Of a DNA stretch of 50,545 nucleotides, positions 17,212 through 25,414 are shown piece after piece. This DNA is from Myxococcota bacterium. GTDB taxonomy: Bacteria > Myxococcota_C > UBA6777. Location: positions 1 through 50,545 of the forward strand of contig JAKLKB010000045.1 of NCBI GenBank assembly GCA_023150835.1, given 5' to 3'. Within the stretch, counting starts at the first letter, position 1. Each line of letters starts with the position of its first letter. A model generated the notes under the pieces. The model was given only the letters and a program-made list of their open reading frames with translations, was not told the DNA's origin and searched no databases. The translations under genes and the position numbers were made by a program.

Positions 17212-18414
17212 TCAATCGCAAGTGAAGAGGCAAGCCAAGCGAAGACCAAATCGGCAAGCGCGTTTTTTGAGCCGACGAGCTTGGACGCAGTCTTGTTTGA
17301 GACCGCGCCCTTGTTCGTAGAGGTCGCCAAGCACAGAACAAGCGACAGCATGTTGCAGGGAACACGCACGCAAAAGCGCGGTGTGCCGCTGTTCTTTCTC
17401 GGAAGAAGTGATGATGGGCGTGTCAAGTTGTTGGGCCAAAGTAAAGCAGCCCTCGGCAGAACCAAGACGACAAGCACGCGCCCAAAGCTCTCGTTGCGCG
17501 GCTTTTTGTTTCGGTGTGGGACGGGGCGCGGTCGTCAGACGCGCAAGCACAGCACAGGCTTGTCCGTGATAATGGTGGCAAGCATACTGAAGCAGCGGCA
17601 GATGCTGCTCTTTTTTGCGCAGTTCAGGGACACGCAGCATGATCTCGGCTTGCGCAAAACACCCCGAAGCATCGTGCTGCTGACAAGCATGGCGGAACAA
17701 CTCAAAAGCGCGATCCAGATCGGCAACCACACTCCAATCTCCTAGGATCATCCGACCATGACGATAACAAGCTGCCGTAAGACCCATGCCACACGAAAGC
17801 TTGTAATATGCCATCGCTGCGCGCTCTTGGCGTTTTTTGACGATGCCTTTTTCGTACAACCACGCCAGCGCATAACAACCATGCCGATCGCGTTGTTGGC
17901 AAGACGCCTGCGCAAACTCTGCCGCCTTTCGATAAAAGGCCGAGGCGTGTTGTCGGTTTCCTTCATAAAACATCGAAGCTTCGATGTATCGGGCATGACG
18001 GATACAAGCCCGCGCAAAACCATCCTCGCAAGACTGCACAAAAAACCGTTGCGCAAGTTGTATCTCGTCGACTGTAAACAACGGCGTGTGGTGAAGGTTG
18101 TGAAGCAAGAAACGACCGAGTGAATAACACCCAAGCGGATCTTTGAGGTTGCAAGCAAGGCGGTAATGCCCGAGCGCATCATCGAGATCCCGTGTCACTT
18201 CGAGACCACGCTCGTACTTTTCGCCAAGCTGCTGACAGAGTTTGGCCACACCTTTGCGGCATTGGCGCTTACTCACCTCCAGCGCACTCAAGCCGCTCAG
18301 ATCTTCTTCGGGCGGAGTCGGTTTCTTGGTTTGTTGGGTGGTTGTGCAGGCGGGTTGAACCATCATCCCACAAAACAACACAAGCCAGAGGATGTTCGCG
18401 CAACGCATGATCAT
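17212..18414 (-). CDS. Sel1-repeat lipoprotein
   Basis: 400 residues from the ATG at 18414. The N-terminus ends in MMVQPAC, with Cys23 as probable lipidated residue. The mature part is a string of about eight Sel1-like helical repeats of roughly 36 residues, each carrying a paired cysteine (for example LACNLKDPLGCYSLGRFL, QSCEDGFARACIRHARY, ACSLQHAVACSVLGDLYEQG). This Cys pairing resembles HcpA-type Sel1 proteins, in which each repeat is clamped by a disulfide, consistent with a periplasmic location. Such proteins act as protein-protein interaction scaffolds. The start ATG overlaps the stop of an upstream frame as ATGA, indicating former translational coupling with a gene now broken (next entry). 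Confidence 0.88.
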   Translation of the reverse strand: MIMRCANILWLVLFCGMMVQPACTTTQQTKKPTPPEEDLSGLSALEVSKRQCRKGVAKLCQQLGEKYERGLEVTRDLDDALGHYRLACNLKDPLGCYSLGRFLLHNLHHTPLFTVDEIQLAQRFFVQSCEDGFARACIRHARYIEASMFYEGNRQHASAFYRKAAEFAQASCQQRDRHGCYALAWLYEKGIVKKRQERAAMAYYKLSCGMGLTAACYRHGRMILGDWSVVADLDRAFELFRHACQQHDASGCFAQAEIMLRVPELRKKEQHLPLLQYACHHYHGQACAVLARLTTAPRPTPKQKAAQRELWARACRLGSAEGCFTLAQQLDTPIITSSEKEQRHTALLRACSLQHAVACSVLGDLYEQGRGLKQDCVQARRLKKRACRFGLRLACLFTCD

Positions 18415-18560
18415 GGTGCTTCGAGCCTTTTGATGGACACAAGCCAACGCAACCAAGGGCCATCGAACGCACGCTGCTTGTGTCGAAAAGATGGATCTTT
18501 GTAGCGGATCTCGACACCACAGGCAAGGGCGAACACCTTCTCGTATGAGTTCCAAGAGAC
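18411..18560 (-). pseudogene. 3' remnant of a gene formerly coupled to the Sel1 gene
   Basis: About 50 codons of open frame end at TGA 18413-18411, overlapping the Sel1 ATG as ATGA. The peptide (for example VHVSWNSYEKVFALACGV and AFDGPWLRWLVSIKRLEAP) looks like real protein rather than a shadow frame. Upstream of about 18560 the frame runs into a 37-bp direct repeat and then repeat C4, whose translation is unrelated. I infer that the 5' part of the gene was lost by repeat insertion or deletion. No family is recognised. Confidence 0.45.
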
Positions 18561-18670
18561 GTGTACACGAAAGGTAGGAGCGATCTGCTGTAGACGCTTG
18601 AAGAAGTTCTCTCCCAAGGAGCTAGAGCAATCGGTGTACACGAAAGGTAGGAGCGATCTGCTGTAGACGC
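18561..18670 (-). repeat. Two direct copies of a 37-bp unit, 73 bp apart
   Basis: Identical 37-bp units at 18561-18597 and 18634-18670, beginning GTGTACACGAAAGGTAGGAG and ending CTGTAGACGC, with a 36-bp spacer. The second runs directly into repeat C4, whose CTGTAGACGCCC edge it shares. Confidence 0.9.
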
Positions 18671-18748
18671 CCTGTGGTTGGGCAGCCACAGGGGGCTGCC
18701 CTTACATCTACCGCGTACGCCATGAGCGGATTTCGTATAAGTCCCCCG
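18655..18748 (-). repeat. Dispersed repeat family C, copy C4
   Basis: Inverted orientation: TAGACGCCCTGTGGTTGGGC, AGGGGGCTGCCC and ATGAGCGGATTTCGTAT. Part of a 366-bp stretch between the DUF924/FSH1/LRR gene end and the Sel1 gene that contains only repeats and the gene remnant. Confidence 0.6.
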
Positions 18749-18781
18749 TTCGATTCACCGGCCTCTCCTCGGCCTTTGGGA

Positions 18782-21700
18782 TCAAACGCGTGTGCGGTAA
18801 ACGCTGTGGATCTCTTGGAGGTGGCGGGGGAGCAAGATCGTCTCTTGCAAAGACGGCCAGTCCAAAACAGCGGCTTCGTTGCGTGCAAGCAGCGTCTTGA
18901 TCTCTTCGCGGGTGTATTCGTTGTGAGCCTTGCTGAACTGCGTGAATTGGAGGCGGATCACCTGATGGTTGTCTCGCAACGCCGCACAGATCGCAGAAAG
19001 CCCCGCCTGACCGATATCGTTGTGCAGCAAGTCCACGCTGCGCAGCACACGGTTCTGACGAAGCAGCCCCGCAAGATGCTCTGCACCTTCATCGCCAAGA
19101 AAGTTTCCAGACTCACCCAAAGCGCCCGTCCCACGCATATAACCGAGATCGAGGTGCAAGAGCGTCGGATGCGCGCACAAAGCCTCCGCCAAGATCGCTG
19201 CCGCCTGTGCGGTCAGACGGTTTGAAGCAAAACTCAAACGTTGCAAAGACGTATTGGCCGCAAGTGCCGGAGCCAACAAACGGATGCCCTCGTCACCAAG
19301 GCGATTGCAAGACAGAAACAGCGAATGAAGCGGTGGCCCCTCCGCCAAACAGCGTGCGATCACAAGAGCCGATCGGGCCGTTAATCCGTTGGCATCCAGA
19401 TACAAATGCCGCAGCGTTCGACTCGCGATCCAACCTTCTTCGAGTGCTTCGATCCCACGATCCAAAAGCCCGCAATTCAACAAGTCAAGGACTTCGAGCG
19501 CAGGGTGGGTTTTGAGCAACGCGGCGATATGCACCATCCCTTCGGCTCCAAGCGGGTTTCGCTTGAGCCAAAGATGCCGCACCTTTGGATCTTCGCCGAT
19601 CGCTTCGGTGACAGCGCGTAATCCGTCGGGCGTGATCTCGTTGCCTGCGATATACCAACCCTCCAACTTCGATCGCCCGCTGCGGATGTACGCGGCGATC
19701 TGACGTGCGCCTTCATCACCCACGATGTTGTTTCCAAGCAGCAAGCGCGTGACGTGACTGCTGTGCTGCATCGCCCCAAGCAAAGGCCCGATGCCTTCGG
19801 GTCCGACCACTTGCTTGCACAGATCCAGCCGTCCATCGGGCAACAGCGTTCCGCGTGTGAACGCAAGCACCTCACGGACAGGGCTATCTTCACGCAACCA
19901 GTCGAGCAAGGGCTCCAATTCTTCACGCGCACAAGGCAACACAGGCTCGGGCGCAGGGTGCAAGATCGGCGCAGGGATGGGATCTTGGCCCAAAAGCACG
20001 CGCTGTCGGCTTTGTTCGTAGATCTGTTGGATGCGTTGGTTGCGTTGGCGATCTGCAAAGTCCAACGACACATGATCGAGGGCCCGTCGAAGATCGCGCA
20101 GCATCCGATGATACCGAGTGTATCGGTACGCTTTGGCTTTTTGCAAACCTTCCTCGGTCCAAGGTTTCATCATCGCGCCCTGCTCAGGCAGCGGCCACAG
20201 CGCCATCGCGATATCGCACGCAAGGCGACACGACTTGTCCACAGCGTTGCGGCGTTTGGGGGCAAACCATGCACAATCACTCGGCCACGCAAGCCCTTCG
20301 AGCGTATGCGGATCGCTGCTGTCCACAGCAAGCCCCTGCTCCAATAAATCCCGATCTGCCGCAAGCTGCGTCGAAAACTGCATCACGATCCACCGATGAA
20401 GCTCTTGTAGCTGCTGATCCACCGCAGCGTTTGTCGCATCGCGATTTTGTGCGTTTTCCTCTGCAAGACGACACAGCCACGACCAACCAAGCACACGCGG
20501 GATCTGCGCAAAAGCTTCTTCGATCGCCGTCCGATGGGGCGTTTCTGTCTCTGCGTTGTACAGCCACAACGCCACCCAAAAACGCGCTGCCGACGCTGCC
20601 TTGTCCGCTTGTTGCAGTTGGCCCACCAACGACAAGATATCCTCTGACCTCAAAGCCGCCGAAGAGAGGGCAGCGAAGGCATCTGTCAACACAGGGAGCA
20701 GCGCAACAGCTTGGTTGTTTTGTGCGCTGGATGTCAGCCAAGTCCATTGTTGGAGCCGTTGTGCAGCCCGCGTGGTGGGGGTTTCCGCTTCTTCTTGGGG
20801 AGCTGTACGAAACTTCTGCACAAAAGCCCGAATCTCTTGAACAGGCCAACGATCGGGCACAAAGTGGCCGCCGCGATGTTCGATCACGACGGCATCTTGG
20901 AAACACGTTGCCAGCGCATGGGTGCGGGTGGGGTCCACCAAGATATCGTTCGCACCGACGATGTGCAACGAAGGGAGCGCGATCTTCCCGGGCTGTAGAA
21001 GCGATCGATGGGCATCCGCCCGCGATGGAAAGCCTGAGATACAGACCACAAAACGCAGCGATAGCCCGAGTTCTTCTCGCATCGCGGCAAGCAGGCCCGC
21101 CAAAGCACCCCCTTGGCTAAAGCCCACGATCCCGTCGAAGGGACCATACAGATCATCCATCTGCTTGATGTACGCAAACGAAAGCTCGATCCCTTCGTAG
21201 GTGGCGTTGCTTTCGTCTGCATTCCACCAACAGCGCTGGTGTTCTGTATCTTGTAGACGCCCAAAAGCCGCCAAGACGGCATCGCGCACTTCACCTGTTG
21301 GATCGTATGGCAGCGGTGCGTTGGCAAAGATCAACGTCGCGTCTTCTTCAAGCGCTTGACGCAACTTGCGTGTACGCGCACGCATCACCCGCGCATTTTG
21401 ACGAAAGCTATGCAAGACCAAGATATTGAGCTTCTTTGGCATGGTGGCAGGTGTCCCTGTTGCTTGGGCCTGCAAACCGATCGCTCGATTTGATCGAGCC
21501 GAAGCGATCGCGGAAAACGCAGCATCGAACGGATTGTTGGTAGATAACGCCGTAGCATCGGTCTGTGCAACGTCGGACAATGCTGTCGTATCGGCCTTCA
21601 CGGCGTCGGACAATGCTGTCGTATCGGGCTGTGAAGCATCGGATAACGCCGTATCATCGGGCTGTGCAGCGTCGGGATGGGTGGCGTCAGACAACGCCGT

Positions 21701-22471
21701 AGCATCGTTCTGCGCGGCGTCGAAATGGACGCTGACAGGCGATGTTGTGGTGTGGGGCTGAACAGAGCGCATAAATCCATACCTCTTGGTTTGGAGGAAT
21801 TCGGCCTCTTCGGGGGTGGTTTGGCGTCCCAAGAGGGCGTTGCGATGGGGATAACGGCCAAAAGTCGTAAGGATCTCCAGATGTTGCAAAGCAGATTGGT
21901 GCATCCGCTCGAATCGTTGGCGTTGTGGGAGGGGACTGTCGTCGATCAAGCGGGCCTTGAGGGCGACAGCTTGACGGACTCGTTCGATATCTTCGGCGTG
22001 TTCGAGCGCAAAGTAAAAGAACAAACGTTCTGCGGGTGCAACAGCGAGGTCGAAGCCTTGTTGGATCGCGTAGAGGGCGATCTCTTGGGCTTTTGCGTCG
22101 TATCGAAACATCGCCGCATCGCCGCGATGGATGTGGCGTGGAAACTGATCGAGCAGCAGCACCAAGGCTAGGCAACCGTGTGCTGTCGGGCGCAGAGCGT
22201 CTAACGCCCCTGTATCCGCAGCGATCACTCCCTCACCAAACCGCTCTTTGATCTCTGCATCGACCGCTGGGCCGCCACGAAACCACAATGCGCTTGGGTG
22301 CTTGTACGTTTGCTCTTTGGGATCTTGTTCTTCGCCAAACCAGTACCGTAAGACTTGGTCTGCGTACGCCCCCGCAAGATCGTCTGGCAACAAGCGACCC
22401 CATGAATGATTTTTTGTTTTTATGGTGTGTTCCTGAGAAAAATTCAAGAGATGAGACAGAAACGGCAACAC
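18782..22471 (-). CDS. DUF924 - FSH1 serine hydrolase - leucine-rich repeat fusion protein
   Basis: A 1229-residue chimera. Residues about 37-235 match DUF924: LRYWFGEEQDP, then LRPTAHGCLALVLLLDQFPR and HIHRGDAAMFRYD. A low-complexity linker (about 250-310) is made of 11-residue repeats around D-x-T-A-L-S-D. Residues about 347-552 form an FSH1-type serine hydrolase with nucleophile elbow VGFSQGGAL (Ser452), Asp in VGANDILVD and His536 in RGGHFVPD, so the triad is complete. A helical region of unknown kind (about 560-880) follows. The last 300 residues are ribonuclease-inhibitor-type leucine-rich repeats (for example LRHLYLDANGLTARSALVIA). No signal peptide is seen, so it is cytoplasmic. The start is uncertain: GTG at 22471 is listed, but no ATG precedes the first domain and a nearby TTG is possible. 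It probably acts as an esterase with LRR-guided binding. Confidence 0.85.
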   Translation of the reverse strand: MLPFLSHLLNFSQEHTIKTKNHSWGRLLPDDLAGAYADQVLRYWFGEEQDPKEQTYKHPSALWFRGGPAVDAEIKERFGEGVIAADTGALDALRPTAHGCLALVLLLDQFPRHIHRGDAAMFRYDAKAQEIALYAIQQGFDLAVAPAERLFFYFALEHAEDIERVRQAVALKARLIDDSPLPQRQRFERMHQSALQHLEILTTFGRYPHRNALLGRQTTPEEAEFLQTKRYGFMRSVQPHTTTSPVSVHFDAAQNDATALSDATHPDAAQPDDTALSDASQPDTTALSDAVKADTTALSDVAQTDATALSTNNPFDAAFSAIASARSNRAIGLQAQATGTPATMPKKLNILVLHSFRQNARVMRARTRKLRQALEEDATLIFANAPLPYDPTGEVRDAVLAAFGRLQDTEHQRCWWNADESNATYEGIELSFAYIKQMDDLYGPFDGIVGFSQGGALAGLLAAMREELGLSLRFVVCISGFPSRADAHRSLLQPGKIALPSLHIVGANDILVDPTRTHALATCFQDAVVIEHRGGHFVPDRWPVQEIRAFVQKFRTAPQEEAETPTTRAAQRLQQWTWLTSSAQNNQAVALLPVLTDAFAALSSAALRSEDILSLVGQLQQADKAASAARFWVALWLYNAETETPHRTAIEEAFAQIPRVLGWSWLCRLAEENAQNRDATNAAVDQQLQELHRWIVMQFSTQLAADRDLLEQGLAVDSSDPHTLEGLAWPSDCAWFAPKRRNAVDKSCRLACDIAMALWPLPEQGAMMKPWTEEGLQKAKAYRYTRYHRMLRDLRRALDHVSLDFADRQRNQRIQQIYEQSRQRVLLGQDPIPAPILHPAPEPVLPCAREELEPLLDWLREDSPVREVLAFTRGTLLPDGRLDLCKQVVGPEGIGPLLGAMQHSSHVTRLLLGNNIVGDEGARQIAAYIRSGRSKLEGWYIAGNEITPDGLRAVTEAIGEDPKVRHLWLKRNPLGAEGMVHIAALLKTHPALEVLDLLNCGLLDRGIEALEEGWIASRTLRHLYLDANGLTARSALVIARCLAEGPPLHSLFLSCNRLGDEGIRLLAPALAANTSLQRLSFASNRLTAQAAAILAEALCAHPTLLHLDLGYMRGTGALGESGNFLGDEGAEHLAGLLRQNRVLRSVDLLHNDIGQAGLSAICAALRDNHQVIRLQFTQFSKAHNEYTREEIKTLLARNEAAVLDWPSLQETILLPRHLQEIHSVYRTRV
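21541..21745 (-). repeat. 33-bp-type in-frame repeats encoding the DxTALSD linker
   Basis: Six imperfect units inside the fusion gene, visible on the plus strand as repeated TCGGACAATGCTGTCGTATC or GATAACGCCGTAGCATC. They encode the acidic Thr/Ser/Asp linker between the DUF924 and hydrolase domains. Confidence 0.8.
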
Positions 22472-23099
22472 GGCGACGGTCTGTTCTGCCTAATGGCCTT
22501 CTGCTGCGTGCTGTGCTTGTGTGGATTGGGCGGTGGGTGTAGGTGGATGGGGCTTGGAGTACATCGTCTTTGCTCCTTCGGGTTTTGCGCTTTGTTTCGC
22601 GACGGCCTCGCCTTCTTTGGCAAGCGGCCCGCCTGTGCAGCGGTTGGATGCCGCGAAAAAAGACATATGGCCTTCTTTGGCAAGCCACCGCCCTCCCCCT
22701 ACGCAAACCCCCAACGCAAAGTTCATCCACATCTCTGATAGCAACCCCACAAAACACCATCGGGGTAGCTCAAAAAAAACAAAGTGCCTTGTTTATAAAA
22801 TACTGAACATTAGCACATTTATTTATATGCAACAAGCTACGAGATTTTCAGAAAGTGAAAAGTCTTTTGAATTGTTTTTTGCTACCCTCTGACATGGCTT
22901 CTTTGCTCTTGAAGCCTTTGAGCAGACGCAATTAGCGGTCGATTCGGCGTTTTCATCTCGCTCTCGCATGATTTCTTCGCTATCACAGCCTTTCAACGGA
23001 GGTTCTGTGTGCAAAGAAGCGTACAATCGATTATTGTAAAAAGGCAACAAAATTAATTGCGTATCATGTTTGTGGTTTTTTGACGATGGAGAACACTCT
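22472..23099. other. Intergenic transition into the AT-rich island
   Basis: Between the fusion gene and the first caspase gene, transcribed away from each other. A weak small reading frame occupies 22490-22732 on the minus strand. Composition becomes clearly AT-rich from about 22760. TGGCCTTCTTTGGCAAGC occurs twice (about 22612 and 22670). Promoters for both flanking genes should lie here, but I cannot assign -10/-35 elements with confidence. Confidence 0.4.
22490..22732 (-). CDS. Possible small hypothetical protein upstream of the fusion gene
   Basis: An 80-residue frame with ATG at 22732 (and a second ATG at 22726), ending 18 bp before the GTG proposed for the fusion gene. It has no recognisable domain; it contains two LAKEG segments and a Pro/Thr/Gln-rich end. 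The close spacing would fit an operon leader, but low complexity makes chance equally likely. Confidence 0.22.
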   Translation of the reverse strand: MWMNFALGVCVGGGRWLAKEGHMSFFAASNRCTGGPLAKEGEAVAKQSAKPEGAKTMYSKPHPPTPTAQSTQAQHAAEGH

Positions 23100-24785
23100 G
23101 TGAGAAAGATAGTTTTGATAACGTTTATGCTGTGCTTTGTAGAGATGTGGCCTGCCTATCAGGCTCATGCAAAGCGCTACGCTTTGATCATCGGCGTGTC
23201 AACCTACCGCTACCAACCGAACAAAAACAACCTACCAAGCCCTCGTAAAGATGCGATCCGCTTCCAATCGTTGATGAACCGTTTAGGATTCAAAACAAAG
23301 ACACTCTTGGACAGCGAAGCCACGCCCGAAAACATACGTGAACACCTCAAATGGCTCCAACGAATGGGCCAAAATCCTAAACATACACTTGTTTTCTATT
23401 ATTCTGGGCACGGAGCGCAGATCCCCGACACCAACGGAGACGAACCCGACGGAAAAGATGAAACATTGTTTGCTTATGGAGCAGACCCAAAAGATCCAAA
23501 GCAGCACATCGTCGACGACGAACTTGAGGCATTCACACAAAGCGTGCGTGCAAAAATATTTTATGTGTTGGATAGCTGCCACTCTGGAACAGCCAACAAA
23601 TCCCTTCGTGGCGGAAAAAGTAAAAGACTTTACATCTCTGATCAAAACGAAAAAGAACAAGCCGTCGCGATAAAAATAATGACAGCAAAAAAAGGTAGCT
23701 TTTTTAATCGAAAAGGACGAAAGTCCATCTACGGAACAAACGAACTGCTGCTTTCTGCAGCCCGCAGCAACGAACCCGCACAAGATATGGGAAATGGTAG
23801 TTTGCTGACCAACGCGTTGCTGTACGTGCTAGAAAATCAAGGGACAAACATAACATTTCGCCAAATGTACGAGTCCATCAACAAATATGTAGCAGAAGTC
23901 TCCTTAAACATGGAAAAAAAACGATGCAAAGAAGACCATTCTTGCCGATCGCAAATCGAGCAGGTCATCGAGCAGAAAAAACGAGAGGGCTTCATGCTGC
24001 AACACCCCCAAATGCAAGGACTGCGACGATTAAAAGACTCCCCAGTGTTTTTTCAACCGACCGAATCCGCTCCCGAACACAGGACGGGGCTCAGCTCGTA
24101 TCAAAACCTCGACGTCAAAATCCGAGGATTCCGCGAACAAGCCAAAAAAGCTCTCGTGCATATATTGAAAAATTGGGGAGCCAATCCTTCCGACGAGAAA
24201 GCCGACACGCTAATCGAGCACGATGGCAAAGAACTAAGAGTCCTATTCCAAGGGCATCTTTTTGTTTCTCTGCCCGCCACCCAAAAGCATGCAGCGAAGT
24301 TAATGCCTTCTCTAAAACGTGTCATCACAACCCTTTATTGGTTGAAGAACTGGAAACAACTGGGTCCAAATAGTACAGAAATGCGCGTTGAATTGTTGGC
24401 TCGACAAACGAACGCAGGTTGGCAAAAAGCGATCGACGACACCGTTTACATCAAAACCAAAATCCGTATCCGCATCCTATTCCCAGAACACCCTTGCTTT
24501 TTTACCCTTGCTGTTTTGTCTAACCAAGGAACGATGGATATTCTTTTTCCACAAAAAAATCAATCCAATTATATGTCAGGAAAAAGAGAATTTTTATTCC
24601 CTTCCTCAGGGTACAGTCTTCGTGTTCACCCTCCCCAAGGTATGGGTATGATCATGGCTTTCTGTTCGATGAACAACGATCGCCTGATTACGATAAGAAA
24701 GCGCATCCGCAAAAAAGAACTTCTGCCACCTATACCCTTCCCCCCAGGCATCAAGCACGCCCTTTTTTCATATTTCGTAAAATAA
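23100..24785 (+). CDS. Exported caspase-family protease (C14) with DUF4384-like C-terminus
   Basis: 561 residues from the GTG at 23100, chosen because GGAG lies eight bases upstream and it starts a clear signal peptide (RKIVLITFMLCFVEMW, cleavage near QAHA). The caspase fold begins at YALIIGVSTY. The catalytic dyad is intact: His104 in YYSGHGAQ and Cys160 in VLDSCHSGTA. Between them is the acidic loop DTNGDEPDGKDETL found in bacterial orthocaspases and metacaspase-like enzymes. The C-terminal ~150 residues contain a beta-rich stretch (RIRILFPEHPCFFTLAVLSN) resembling DUF4384. It opens a five- or six-gene plus-strand cluster; the next gene starts 27 bp downstream. Export suggests action in the periplasm or outside the cell rather than in cytoplasmic programmed death. 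Confidence 0.9.
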   Translation: MRKIVLITFMLCFVEMWPAYQAHAKRYALIIGVSTYRYQPNKNNLPSPRKDAIRFQSLMNRLGFKTKTLLDSEATPENIREHLKWLQRMGQNPKHTLVFYYSGHGAQIPDTNGDEPDGKDETLFAYGADPKDPKQHIVDDELEAFTQSVRAKIFYVLDSCHSGTANKSLRGGKSKRLYISDQNEKEQAVAIKIMTAKKGSFFNRKGRKSIYGTNELLLSAARSNEPAQDMGNGSLLTNALLYVLENQGTNITFRQMYESINKYVAEVSLNMEKKRCKEDHSCRSQIEQVIEQKKREGFMLQHPQMQGLRRLKDSPVFFQPTESAPEHRTGLSSYQNLDVKIRGFREQAKKALVHILKNWGANPSDEKADTLIEHDGKELRVLFQGHLFVSLPATQKHAAKLMPSLKRVITTLYWLKNWKQLGPNSTEMRVELLARQTNAGWQKAIDDTVYIKTKIRIRILFPEHPCFFTLAVLSNQGTMDILFPQKNQSNYMSGKREFLFPSSGYSLRVHPPQGMGMIMAFCSMNNDRLITIRKRIRKKELLPPIPFPPGIKHALFSYFVK

Positions 24786-24812
24786 CCCAACGTCAAAAGG
24801 AGCAGATCGATC

Positions 24813-25343
24813 ATGCATATAAAAAAACGTTTCTTGTTCTTAATCATTGGTTTCATTTTCTTTTCTCTGCCCTCCGCTGCCCAATCAAAAATCGTGATGA
24901 ATGGCTTTTTTTACTTCCTTTTGGTTGATGAGCATGGTCAGGATAAAGCTGTTCCGATGAGCTATGCTCTGAAACACGGACAACTCTACAAGATCCTCGT
25001 CAAACCTTGGCAAAAAACGTACTTTCTAGCTTACCAAATTTCACCAAAAGAGATCCAAAGAATTTCCGTATCTTATCGCAAAGACTACGGCGCATTTCAA
25101 TTTCCCGCAGGAGACGCTTACCTCCGCTATAACGCAATCCTATCCACAAACCGTATTTTGTGGATAGGATTGCCAAAAGATCCAACGAGCAGCCAAAAAA
25201 AGACCCCACCGCCGCCCCAACCTCTCAAAGAAGAGGTCACCCCAGCTCAAACGCTGGAAGCTCCAGCAGGAGCAGGAGAATTTAGACGTATGACTTGGCC
25301 TCTCTCGTGGGTGTTTGATTTCCTACAATTAACCAAAAAATGA
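24813..25343 (+). CDS. Small exported DUF4384-like protein
   Basis: 176 residues starting at the ATG at 24813 after AAAGGAG (a somewhat long spacing). The signal peptide is HIKKRFLFLIIGFIFFSLP with cleavage near SAAQ. The mature part is a single small beta-rich domain with FPAGDAYLRYNAIL, reminiscent of the 'FRPPxGxEHLSF' end of the two clear DUF4384 proteins of this island, but divergent. A Pro-rich stretch and hydrophobic tail follow. It lies between caspase 1 and the DUF4384 lipoprotein in one probable transcript. The coding sequence contains a perfect 17-bp inverted repeat (25134-25173). Function unknown; inferred accessory of the caspase system. Confidence 0.72.
   Translation: MHIKKRFLFLIIGFIFFSLPSAAQSKIVMNGFFYFLLVDEHGQDKAVPMSYALKHGQLYKILVKPWQKTYFLAYQISPKEIQRISVSYRKDYGAFQFPAGDAYLRYNAILSTNRILWIGLPKDPTSSQKKTPPPPQPLKEEVTPAQTLEAPAGAGEFRRMTWPLSWVFDFLQLTKK
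25134..25173 (+). other. Perfect 17-bp inverted repeat inside a coding sequence
   Basis: Left arm GCAATCCTATCCACAAA (25134-25150), six-base loop CCGTAT, right arm TTTGTGGATAGGATTGC (25157-25173). The arms are exactly complementary and would form a strong hairpin in DNA or mRNA. There is no T-run, so it is not a standard terminator. It encodes ordinary-looking protein, NAILSTNRILWIGLPK. Confidence 0.9.
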
Positions 25344-25414
25344 ATCGTCTGGTGAAAAGAAGCTTCATGCTTTCAGGCGAACCACCGCGCTTCTACACAA
25401 CGAAAGGAGTCTTC

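Noticed and set aside
23040-23100. Promoter elements upstream of the first caspase gene
   Set aside because: TTGTAA and TATCAT are present but spaced about 22 bases apart, too far for a standard housekeeping promoter.
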